DNA of 64,000 bases from Isoetes taiwanensis. Taxonomy: Eukaryota > Streptophyta > Lycopodiopsida > Isoetales > Isoetaceae. Each line of letters starts with the position of its first letter. The first letter of the stretch is position 1. A program made the position numbers and the translations under genes. The notes beneath the pieces were generated by a model. That model saw only the letters and a program-made list of their open reading frames with translations. It had not been told where the DNA came from and searched no databases. Positions 23,471 through 32,928 of this stretch are shown piece after piece. The DNA is taken from the NCBI GenBank assembly GCA_021234155.1, contig JAJEKV010000034.1, positions 3,288,001 to 3,352,000 on the forward strand. The letters are read 5' to 3'.

Positions 23471-23982
23471 GTTGTCCACGCCTCCCTACTCAGGCCATGG
23501 CACTCTCTATGACAAGTCATGATTACATTTGTGAAGCCTTTCTCGTTGTTGGTCTTTTCATCTTGGCATCCACACCGTGACCTCTCTTAAGACACGTCCA
23601 TACTCCTTATGCTTGCTCACGCTAAAGTCACATTGTATGCTTTATTTGGCCTATCACGTGGGACATGATTTGATGCTTAAATTTTGAAGACCCCCCTCAA
23701 TATTTTTCAATGGAATTTTGGGCCTTGTGCATTAAAATTGACTTACCCATGATATAAGGGAATAGTCGCTATGTTTTTTTCTGACCCCAATTCCTCTGAT
23801 CCATGTTCTGCATCGACATTTCTTCGGAACCTATTCGTCATTGACGCATTCATGAAGATCTTTCGGCGACAACACCAACCATTACAATTATCATCATTTT
23901 CGCCCCTAAATTTTTTGGCACCATGTTGTAAGTGTCGGACTTGTCTTATAAAAGTCTGTACATATTTTTGTGCTAAAAAACT

Positions 23983-23997
23983 TTTAGGGGGAGGCAG
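23983..23997 (+). promoter_or_regulatory. Polypurine tract of element D
   Basis: TTAGGGGGAGGCAG ends immediately before the right LTR. This is the expected site of plus-strand priming. Confidence 0.7.
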
Positions 23998-24334
23998 TGT
24001 TAACCACCTAGTGGTTAACATTGTGTATGCACATGTTAGGTGTTAGTGGTGGTAGACTGGCACTTGGCATGCTTAGGTTAACTTAAGTGTATGGCTTAGA
24101 TTTAGTTAGTGTACGGCTCAGATTTGCGGTCTACACTATATTAGACCAGAGCCTCTTCAGATGTACTCAGGTTTATCTCAAATTTGGAGAGCCTCACTTG
24201 GCCACGTTTCCCTCATTCTTTGTGCATATTGGTTTGTCTTGATCTTGTTTTGTGATCATGAGCATGGCAGCTTTGTAGCATCCGGCAGTCATAGACTGCT
24301 GCTGGAGGGTGCATGCCAAGAACTCAAACTAACA
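23998..24334 (+). repeat. 3' LTR of element D
   Basis: 337 bp, same ends as the left LTR, followed by TGAAG. Confidence 0.88.
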
Positions 24335-24339
24335 TGAAG

Positions 24340-25210
24340 GACAATTCCAAATATCTTATCTTCGTTTTGAATTGTAGGGACTGATTTATTCCATCTCTAT
24401 ATACGAGAAAGTATCACCACTTGTTAATCCACCCCCTTGCTTGCAGTCTTTTCCTCAAATGTAGGAAAGTTGCTTAACTCATAGATGACAGTACCTTTGC
24501 CCTATAGATACTGGAGTATAAGCATGCTATACCCTACACACAATTAGTACTAATAAGGGACCATAAAGCTACCTAAAAAAGTACCCAACATTGGGTACTA
24601 TATAATGTCTCAACAACTAGTATGTATTAAATTAGATGCATTCATTTGACCTATAATATTATTGTGTTTATCGTACCCTTAAACATTAACTTGTTTTTTA
24701 CCTTCATTTTGAACTTGAATGAGTTTTGAAAAAAAAGAACAAGGAAACAGTACCTATTCTAGAAGTAACTAGTGTACATACTTGAGCTTATAAAAGAGGT
24801 AGGATGTAACACGCTTATGCCCACGAGGAGATGGTGGATTCATCTACATATCACCCATTTAAAGAGCCATACATCCTTTAAACAAACATCTCCTTAAAAG
24901 CACACTTACTTATAGAACACATCTCCAAAAACTACACCTCCTTAAAAACACCACCACCTCAAAAAACAAAAACCACGGTGCTTTTAACAAGAAACATACC
25001 TCCTCAAGAAAACACACCTCCAAAGAAATGAAAACCACAGCTCCTTAAAAAAATAACAATGGATGTTTCTTGTCCACTTAAAAATCATCATCAATCAGTA
25101 AAATCACGCCTCTACAAATCTACATGTAGGCTTCTTTGTGACCTCTGAATAAAGTACATGTGGACAAAAAAAACTAATGTTTTCAATATAGACTAAAATT
25201 TAAAGTTAGT
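24340..25210. other. Unassigned interval with A/C-rich repeats
   Basis: No gene was recognised. 24883-25060 is a loose array of units like 'acacctccttaaaaa' and 'acatctccttaaaag', a degenerate simple-sequence expansion. Confidence 0.4.
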
Positions 25211-25435
25211 ATGTATTGGCCATACACTTGGCAAAGGTGAATGATTTGCAGCTAAAAAGTTGTGAGTTCAAACCCTGTCTTGTGCAACTACTTTTTTGCA
25301 TCCATGTGATTGGATTATCAATGAATCCAATCCTCGGTCAAAGATCTAATTGATCACCACGATGCAGTTACAGACCATCTTTGTACATATGGGTAGAATA
25401 CTCATACGGGTATGAATACCCGTATAGTCGTCACA
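25211..25435 (-). repeat. Partial 3' LTR of element B
   Basis: On the minus strand it starts TGTGACGACTATACGG, right after the tract AGAAGAGGGGTGG. It matches the start of the 5' LTR (TGTGATGACCATATGG at 31069) for about 220 bp and then stops matching at about 25211, so it is truncated. It contains a 10-bp hairpin (ATACGGGTAT and its complement, 25405-25426). Confidence 0.7.
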
Positions 25436-25449
25436 CCACCCCTCTTCTA

Positions 25450-26980
25450 CGACGCGACGAGTCCTCGGAGCTGGAGACAGAGTAGAGTACTCGAACTTGG
25501 CTTATCCGGGTAACATCGGTAAAACTCTTCAATTTCATCATGAGCATTAATTACATTCTCGGCAGGTTCTCAGGTTCCATCATTTGGTGAGTAACCTTCC
25601 CAATCGACAAAGTAATGCAATCGCCGAGGCAGAAACTTGGAGTCCAAAACTCTCTTGAATCTCGAACTCTCATGATCATCAATTTCCATTGGTGGTGACA
25701 GCAGGGAACGTGATCCAGGAAAGGATTAATTGTGTAAGGTTCTACTAAAGAAGAGAAACATGAAATACTGGATAGAGACAAACAACTGGAGGACGATCGA
25801 GTCGGAATTCCACACTGTTGATCTGGGCAGTGATTCGGTAAGGACTAAGACGACGATAGTCAAGATTGTTGCAGGGATGTGAGGTACGAAGGTTCCTACG
25901 CAGAAGCCAAATACGGTCATCAACATGAAATATAGGAGCTTCCTGTCGATGTAAATCGGTATAATGCCGATAGCGCTCATGTGCCCAGAGAAGATGGTGA
26001 AGATCTGATTGAAGAGCTTGGAGTTGTTCAAGTCGAGACTTGGCACTACGATAGACAGAGTCACTGGCCAGCGGCAATAAGGGACCAAGAGGATAGTGAC
26101 CAGAGTTTAGAAGGAATAGAGTTTAGCCAATGAAAGCATACCTGAGTCATTATAGGCAAACTCAGCTAATGGAAAATAATCGACCCAATCACCCTGCTGG
26201 TAACTGATAAAGCATTTTAAATTACTCCAGAGTCTGATTAGTGCACTCTAATTGCCCATTACTTTCTGGATGATGACTGAATGTCAGTGAGCAGTTAACA
26301 TGCAGTAACTCCAAAAGTCGCTTCCAGAACCCTGCCATGAACTGAGGTCCCCGATCACTAACAATAGTATCTGGCAATCCATGAAATCTGACTACTTCAC
26401 GAAGAAGAAGATCAGTCGTTCCCTCACTAATGATGGTAACATTGTAGGGAAAATGACCTAGTGACATTGTAGGGAATGAAATGACCCATCTTAGAGAAAC
26501 GATTAACAACCACCATGATGGCATCATAACCCCAAAAGAGTGGCAGCTCTAGAATAAAGTCTACAGAAATACTCTTCCAAGGTCCATTTGGAACTGGCAG
26601 TGGTTGAAGAAGACCATGAGGAAGATATCTTGGAACCTTTGCTCGAATGCAGATATCACAGGATTGAATGAAAACCTTCCAGGTCACCAATGCTCTTGAC
26701 AATTAAGTTCAAGAGCCTTGGCTACTCCAAAGTGTCTGGCCATAGGTGAGTCATGGCAAGCATGGAGAACCCAAAGCCTAGAAGCATCGTCTGGCACATA
26801 CAGAAGCCCGAGTCCATCTTGAATCTCGAAATGGTCATAGTCCGATCGCATTTGCCGAGAAGAAGATGCAGTGCCAAGATGTGAGAATACATCTTGAGCC
26901 AATGGATCAGAGAGCAGAGATGCCCAAATAGATTTCAACAAGGCTGTATCACGAGGCCTCTCAAACAAAGTGATGGCCAT
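25450..26980 (-). pseudogene. Integrase with chromodomain (element B)
   Basis: The zinc-binding N-terminus is at 26684-26980 (V-L-H-A-C-H-D-S-P-M-A-R-H-F-G). The catalytic core follows in two overlapping frames: D in 'SVDFILELP' near 26550, D in 'IVSDRGPQF' near 26350 and E in 'HPESNGQLE' near 26255. The C-terminal stretch near 25750 reads 'YPVFHVSLLEPY'. The chromodomain follows at about 25500-25700, with the aromatic-cage-type words 'YFVDWEGYS' and 'EPAENV'. Its conserved 'TWEP' is 'T-stop-EP', a Trp codon turned into TGA. At least four frame changes mean it is not functional. Confidence 0.75.
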
Positions 26981-27199
26981 AAGCTGGAACCAATCAGGTC
27001 CTAGAATAACCTACCTATGATTGCTGATCAAATATAGGATTACCTGGCTTAGGCTCAAGATAGGAGTGTCGAGACAAGGCATCAGGCTTCCCTTGGAGAG
27101 GTCCAAGACGGTACTTGATCACGAAATCAATGCAGGATAATACTTGAGTATGTCATCCGGCCTAGCGACACTTGAGCACTCGAGCAGACTGAAAATATT

Positions 27200-28082
27200 T
27201 CATATTTTGATGATCTGTATAGATTGTGACCTTATGAGGAGATTCTTCCAGAAAATATCTCCACTGCTCAAAAGAATCAACTCCTTGTCATAAATTGGAT
27301 AGTTAATTATGGCAGCCCGAAACTTTTGCGAGTGGTAGGCAATCGAATGCAATTCATGGGCGTTCCCCTCCTGTGACAGGATACCGCCAAGAGCAAAATC
27401 AGAAGCATTTGCTTCGATAACATATGGCACAAAGGATTTGCATGGGCAAGAACTGGTGTCATGGTAAAAGCATGCTTCAGGGTAACAAAAGCAGATTAAG
27501 CTTCCAACTCCATTCAAAAGGCACATCCTTAACTGTGAGGCATGTTAAAGGAAGGGCAATCTCCGAATAATCCCAAATGAACACTAGTAGAAATTGGCAA
27601 ACCCAAGAAAATACTAAACATCTCGAACAGATGAGGTGTTTGCCACTCCAAAATAGTGCTGACCTTTTCGGGATCCATAGAGATTTCATGTGGAGTGATA
27701 CGATAACCAAGGAACTCCACAGTATCCTGCTTGAACTGACACTTCTCAAGTTTGGCATATAATCCATGCTTACGAAGCTTCTAATCTCATGTTCTTCGAG
27801 AATCTTAGAATAAATAACAATATCATCCAAACAGATGATAGCAAAAATGTTTAAGAACTCCCGGAAGACATCATTGGCCATATGTGAAATATTGTTGGAG
27901 CATTCGTAAGCCCAAACAACATAATTGTGTAGTCCAAATGGTCGTACCGAGTACGAAATGTTATCTTGCACTCATCACCATCTGGAATCCAGATAAGATT
28001 GTAAGCACCACGAATATCAATCTTCATAAAATAGCACACACCTTGGAGTTCCTCCAACAAATCTGGGAGTAGAGGAATAGAA
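27200..28082 (-). pseudogene. RT palm/thumb and RNase H (element B)
   Basis: The RT part reads 'DLLEELQGVCYFMKIDIRGAYN' (first catalytic Asp) near 27990-28060. The second box is C-L-D-D at 27822-27833 in place of the usual Y-x-D-D. The thumb follows ('EFLGYRITPHEI' near 27690-27720). RNase H at 27200-27526 has 'YVIEANASDFALGGILSQ', where the usual first Asp is Asn. Two frames are used. Confidence 0.75.
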
Positions 28083-28503
28083 TAGAATAGAATAGATTTT
28101 TTAGCGTCCACGGAGACCGATTGGCCTATGGGACCCAAACAAAAAGAGAGAAGCAAGCGTATTACTGACAGGATTAAAAAACCCCCGCCCCGAAGGGTTT
28201 TCGAGGGAAAAACCTTAACAGTAATAAGTATACTGACACGTTGTACAATTGTATAGGACAGTTCAATACCGTCCTGGAGGACACAACTGAGTTTGTGCAT
28301 CCATAACCTCCTGGAGGTATGACCCCAACAAACCCACTGGCGCCGTATTCAATAACTCATGCAACGGTTGGCCAGGCACTAGTAATCGAACATACCGCTC
28401 TCGAATATGGGCAAACACTGAGCAGATCTGGAGGGCATGACGACATTCATCCTCAATGGCACCCTGGAAGCAAATACCAGTTTGGCTGTGATTTTATTGA
28501 GGT
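28083..28503 (-). mobile_element. 5'-truncated LINE fragment inside the RT of element B
   Basis: It ends with a (TATTC)n tail at 28078-28095 and the block 'ggagaccgattggcctatgg', as in LINE1. Upstream on the minus strand is a LINE C-terminal piece (near 28430-28500, '[14 protein letters not shown]') and a run ending in a stop at about 28250. The RT reading of element B stops on one side ('YRDLNKIT' near 28510) and resumes on the other ('DLLEELQG' near 28055). Confidence 0.65.
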
Positions 28504-28800
28504 CACGATAATCAACAACTAGACGTAGGGAGTCATCCTTCTTTTTAAGGAAGAAGATAAGCGCTCCAGCAGGGGACTAAGAAAGATCGGATGAAACTAG
28601 TAGCTAGGTATATTTCAATATAACCTCGCAAAACCTTCAGCTCAGCAGAATATAGGCCATATATGAAACTATATGGCGCCATTGTCTTGGGATGCAAATT
28701 AATAGGACAATAATATGGACGATGCTCTTGGAGCTTGCTGGCCTTGACTTTGTCAAAAATATCAGAAAAGTCGCTATATTTATCTGGGAGCATTAGAGAC
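28504..28800 (-). pseudogene. RT N-terminal part (element B)
   Basis: Contains 'YSDFSDIFDKVKASKLQEHRPY' near 28720-28790, the usual start of chromovirus RT, and '[14 protein letters not shown]' at about 28500-28545. Frame changes occur between them. Confidence 0.65.
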
Positions 28801-29196
28801 AGACTTCCTTGGTGTAGAACTAGTCAACGGATGAACCTGGATTGCAAATAATGAACTTGGATATTGCATTCCAAATTTATAAACTCAATGAAGGAAATCT
28901 TCGTGATACAAAACTGAGGGCATAAAGAAGCCTCTCAGAAATAGGAGTAGGAGCAAGAGCAGGAACTGGAGCAACTGGAGCAAGAACTAGAGCAGGGATA
29001 TCATCTCGAATATGGTCAAAATCTGGGACATAAATCAGAGCAGAGACAAGAGCCGAATCAGGACATGGAATAGAAACAGGAACTGGAACATCAGCAAGAA
29101 CGGAATGAAGAGTCCAGATACTGCATGGACTAAAGTAGATGTTGGCGCAGAGGCCTGAATTGCAGATGAACTGGAACTAGAGCTAGAACCAGCAAA

Positions 29197-29560
29197 CTAG
29201 AAAGATCTAGTATGCCAACCAATCTGAGGGTTATGTAGCTCGAGCCAGGGCGGACCCAAAACTATTGGCGCATGTGGGCTAGCGACAAGATTGAAGGAAA
29301 TGCTACAAAACGCTCCCTCAAACAAAACTTGAAGAGGTGCAATACATTCTGTGACTGCGCCCGAGGAGATCTCACATCCATCAATCACACCGTCAAAACT
29401 GGGATGCTTGACCTTACTTCTAGGGATGGCATGCTTAGTAGTGAACGCACTATAAATAATGCAAACATTTGCACCACTATCAAGCTGCCCAATGCTTCCA
29501 ACCTCCCAACGTCTGACTCCAATGATATGGAGATAAAAAAAATTCCTTACTAACCTTTTT
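29197..29560 (-). pseudogene. Aspartic protease relic (element B)
   Basis: 29197-29388 ends with 'PIVLGPPWLELHNPQIGW', matching the hydrophobic-Leu-Gly...W...H-N-P-x-I-x-W end of gypsy proteases. The catalytic D-S-G-A triad can be read just upstream near 29475-29490 in a neighbouring frame. Confidence 0.6.
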
Positions 29561-29944
29561 CGATGGACCTATCATGAAGTGTGAAAGAAGTCTGAGAAAT
29601 GTTGGCCAACTGACAAGAGAATGCTGCTACTTGGACCAGCCCTTGGAGTTCATAGACTGATTTATGCGCATCACAGAACATCCACGAGTAATATGACCAG
29701 CTCCTCTACGGTAGAGGCAAAGATTAGCCTCTCTTTGATGCTGCTTCTCAGCATGGACAAGAGCCTTGCTGAATTCTATAGATGGGACCGGGGCAGACAC
29801 AACAATTGGCGCTCTTGGGATTGAAAAGACCTGACTTCATCTCTCTTGCCTACGTTCGAAGAGTCAATTATCACAATGAACTGCATATCTAAAGGGGTCT
29901 TCAAAAGTCTTAGGGCCATAAACAACAATATATCTTTGAAGTCC

Positions 29945-30490
29945 TCAAAAAACAATCATGGAGAGCACCATCATCTCAGGCAGTATCAATTGCAATTTGA
30001 CGGAATTCAGATGGATAAACTGAAGCTGGATGAGAGCCTTGTCTGAGATTGCAGAGTCTTGTGACTGTTGTGCACTGTTGATCTGTGTTTTCGAAGCATG
30101 CGTTGAGTTCTGCAGTGAAAGCATCAAAATCCTGCAACTCTGGGGTTCCTTTCTCCAAATAAGGAGAAAACCAACTTCAAGCTGGCTTTATGAGGAGATA
30201 ACCAATCAATCCAACTTGTTCCTAGGCCGTGGGACATCTATGGGAATGGAATTGGATCACAAGCCTGACTTGATTCAAAAAACAACGAAGCTTGGACCGC
30301 GTGCTATCAAACTTCTCGAGCAAGCTAATTTTAGGCTCCGAGGACCTCAATCCAGAGCTAGAAGCATATTCACGTGAAGCGGTCTCTGAACTCTTTATTG
30401 TCCAACTGCAACTGTTGACATACTTGAACAAGCTGCTGGACTTGTTGTAATAAAGTTGAAACCTCCTCCATATAGATGAAATCACCAAAT
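29945..30490 (-). pseudogene. gag relic (element B)
   Basis: 29976-30158 reads 'DFDAFTAELNACFENTDQQ', the style of the gag capsid helix region in chromoviruses. 30222-30488 continues upstream. Frames are broken. Confidence 0.5.
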
Positions 30491-30553
30491 ATGAGCAAAA
30501 AAAATGCTTAGGATCAACTCAGGCAAGAAGCGCTAAGGGATTTCGGTTCAAAC

Positions 30554-31069
30554 TGTCATGAACCTACATAAAAATAAGGAAAATATGCGAAGAATACACA
30601 AGAAATACGAAAGAAATATGCCAAGATCGGCAAAGAGTTTGATATATGATGAAGAGACGAGAATACAATGCCCCGAAGGCAAGCAAGAACACGAGAGAGA
30701 TGCCTAGGAGGCTCAAGACTGGCGTTGAACTAGAATGGCTCGACAAAAAGAAGGTACCTCTATATATATCTAGGCCAATGCTCAGGATTGCACCACTTCA
30801 ATGGGTGAGATCATGCCAAGTGTTGCGCATACATGTAGGTTCTAGAATATTTTAGACCCTCCTGAAATTAGTCCTGCATATGAAGAAGATGTGAAGAAAT
30901 ATCTTCAATAAGTATTGGTAGCACATTGGACAAAGGTGAATGGCTCACAATTAAAAAGTTTCGAGTTCAAATCCTACCTTGTGTGACTACTTCTTTGCAT
31001 CTGTATGATGACCATCTTTATATATGGGTAGAATACTCGTATGCTATGAATACCCATATGGTCATCACA
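30554..31069 (-). repeat. 5' LTR of element B
   Basis: 516 bp, beginning TGTGATGACC and ending GGTTCATGACA on the minus strand (TG...CA). A TATA-like run ATATATATAG lies at about 30760-30770. Near 30920-30985 it contains, on the plus strand, a tRNA-like stretch: an A-box-like 'tggacaaaggtg' and a B-box-like 'gagttcaaatcc'. The partial 3' LTR repeats this at 25228-25275. Confidence 0.75.
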
Positions 31070-31960
31070 CATATGCTGCTTGCATAAAGCAATAAAGGAG
31101 CCGCAATCTATTAAAATGGCAATGGATGCCGCATGTCGCACTAAAAAATATGCGACAAGATACAGCTGGGATACTAATGTACGTCAAGGATATGGGGCCG
31201 GATATGAGGATATAGACTCCAATATAGCATCCATGACGCCTTCCAAGGTATAATTTGTATTGCTTTTAATGCTTCGGTATCCTACTAAGCTGGAACGATT
31301 GAAAGCAATAATAATGACGAGACTTTCTGCTGGAGCAAAAAGGCTGGCAATTTTTGGAACCTCTGGGAACAGTAGTGCGAGCTTCACAATTTTCTAAGGT
31401 GGATTCTAGTTGTAGGTATTTAAATTAGTGCAATTGCCAAAATAAGTCGGATGATATCTGTGGTCCAAATGCAATAATTACAATTCGAGTTCTCGAGATC
31501 CTTATATACATGATAATTTAAATGGTTGATTAGGTTCTTAGGTTGAATAATGATGCATCATATCAAGAACTCGCCACTGGCCTCGAGGATCTACATGACA
31601 ATCGCAAATTGGGGTTGCATTCTTCGGGTAATATAAAAATGTAAACCCCATGATGTCATTTTCGCACGTCCAACAAAACCATTATGATATGTAAATTGCG
31701 TCTGCATTATTTGTTCATGTTCGAACATGTGGTTGATGTATTCACAATCTCCATAACAGAGTTAGCATGTATAATTTGGTAGAGTTAGCTTGTTCTCACA
31801 ATTTAATAGATAGAAAGATCAATTAGGCCTCTAAGGGCCTAATGAGTTGGGCATCCTGTTGTCACCTAGGGCGGGTAAAATGTGGATCTACTCTTCCTCA
31901 AGCATTCACTAGGTTTCAAAAGGTAGATAGGAAAATTTCTTCTTAGAAGATGAATATCAT
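31070..31960. other. Unassigned interval
   Basis: No motif was recognised. 31184-31387 is open on the minus strand without a known family. Confidence 0.3.
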
Positions 31961-32430
31961 TTATGCTGAATCACTCTTTGCCAATGACAATCTATAGCAA
32001 GTGTAACAATTTATTAGGTTGAATTCCTCGGTAAGCAAATGTTTCTGAATTGCAAGTGAAATACTAACATTATTACAAAGTTCTTTGCATGATTCGAGAA
32101 AATGCTTCATAAAATTTATAGCATAGACACCATAGTCCACGACATTGTGCTGTTGTGGGACATCCATGGCAATGCAAGGCGCATTGTATATTGCAGTTGC
32201 TTCATATCTCAATCTCTAGAGTAGGTCACTTAAAAACCTGAAGGACATTGCATGATTCCCAAGTTATATTTGACACACAAACAGTGGGATTTTAATACAC
32301 TTTCAACATTACGAACTTCCTTGTAGGTGCATGTGACCCTTCGAAAGAATCGAACTGCAGAATACATGGGCGAGGTTGCTGAAGTTTTTAGCAAGCGTCC
32401 TTGTCTGCAACCACAATATACAGGCTCCAA
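31961..32430 (-). pseudogene. Ulp1-like (C48) cysteine protease relic
   Basis: The open stretch 31961-32212 contains 'DVPQQHNVVDYGVYAINFMKHFLE', which follows the C-terminal catalytic block of Ulp1/SENP SUMO proteases (consensus P-x-Q-x-N-x-x-D-C-G-x-F). The catalytic Cys of D-C-G is Tyr here, so the protein would be inactive. Just upstream near 32230-32280, in another frame, 'NLGNHAMSF' may correspond to the catalytic His segment. Ulp1-like genes are carried by several plant DNA transposons (MULE, CACTA), so a captured or transposon-borne copy is as likely as a host gene. Confidence 0.5.
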
Positions 32431-32774
32431 TGCCCCTTGCCAATGTCTTGTTAATTATGCATTAAATTTAATTACTTGCAATGGAATTGAAATTGCATCA
32501 TTTCTGATATGTTTATTATTTTAAGGTCTTTGTAGCCAGTTTTGTAAGCACAATTATACAATCATTGTACATTGCACTACTCTCATCCATATGACTCAAA
32601 ATAAAGTATTCATGTCGTCATTATACGCCATGTGTAAAAATGCAGTATCTCATCTATTCTCCCTTTGTCCTTCTACACCACATGCTTATAGAAAACTAGA
32701 ATGCAAAGTCATATGACCCAAAATTGAGTTGAATTGACTAACATACATGGGGACCAACAAGTCTATCAGACCCA

Positions 32775-32856
32775 GATAGATAGATAGATAGACGACGCAC
32801 GCATTTACGTATGCATGCATGCACGCACGCATGCATGCATGTGACAGAAAGACGGG
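32775..32856. repeat. Microsatellite patch
   Basis: (AGAT)n at 32776-32793 and a GCAT/GCAC alternating run at 32813-32842, next to a LINE 3' end. On the minus strand these follow the LINE end, like the tails of the other LINE copies. Confidence 0.6.
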
Positions 32857-32900
32857 TGTTTTATCAACGTCTATGAGACCATCAGGTCTAGAAGACGAAT
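32857..32900 (-). mobile_element. LINE 3'-end fragment
   Basis: 'tatgagaccatcaggtctag' and its surroundings match 43712-43755 (the 3' end of LINE2) over 42 bp with four transitions, and partly match 62705-62740. Only the extreme 3' end is present, abutting the first long repeat of the Penelope-like element. Confidence 0.5.
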
Positions 32901-32928
32901 GAGAGTGTGAGTGAGAGTGAGTGAGTGA

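Larger units (their letters stand above)
21418..24334 (+). mobile_element. Non-autonomous LTR retrotransposon D
   Basis: Two 337-bp LTRs (21418-21754, 23998-24334) begin TGTTA and end TAACA, flank 2.24 kb, and are bordered by TGAAG on both sides. A primer-binding site directly follows the left LTR and a polypurine tract directly precedes the right LTR, which sets the orientation as plus. No gag or pol sequence could be read inside; the largest open stretch (22430-22744) has no known motif. This is a LARD/TRIM-like element that would depend on an autonomous relative not seen here. The LTRs differ at only a few positions, so insertion was fairly recent. Confidence 0.88.
25211..31069 (-). mobile_element. 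Decayed chromovirus (Ty3/gypsy element B)
   Basis: Read right to left: a 516-bp 5' LTR (30554-31069), gag relic (29945-30490), protease (29197-29560), RT (split, 27531-28800), RNase H (27200-27526), integrase with a C-terminal chromodomain (25450-26980), polypurine tract (25436-25448) and the first part of the 3' LTR (25211-25435). A LINE fragment (about 28083-28503) lies in the RT. Many frameshifts and stops mean it cannot encode proteins. Chromodomain gypsy elements are the chromovirus branch, which uses the domain to guide integration into chromatin. Confidence 0.8.

Noticed and set aside
25211-31069. Two independent SINE copies flanking element B
   Set aside because: The shared sequence starts exactly at TG after the polypurine tract and continues as the LTR at the other end, so it is LTR sequence containing a tRNA-like part.
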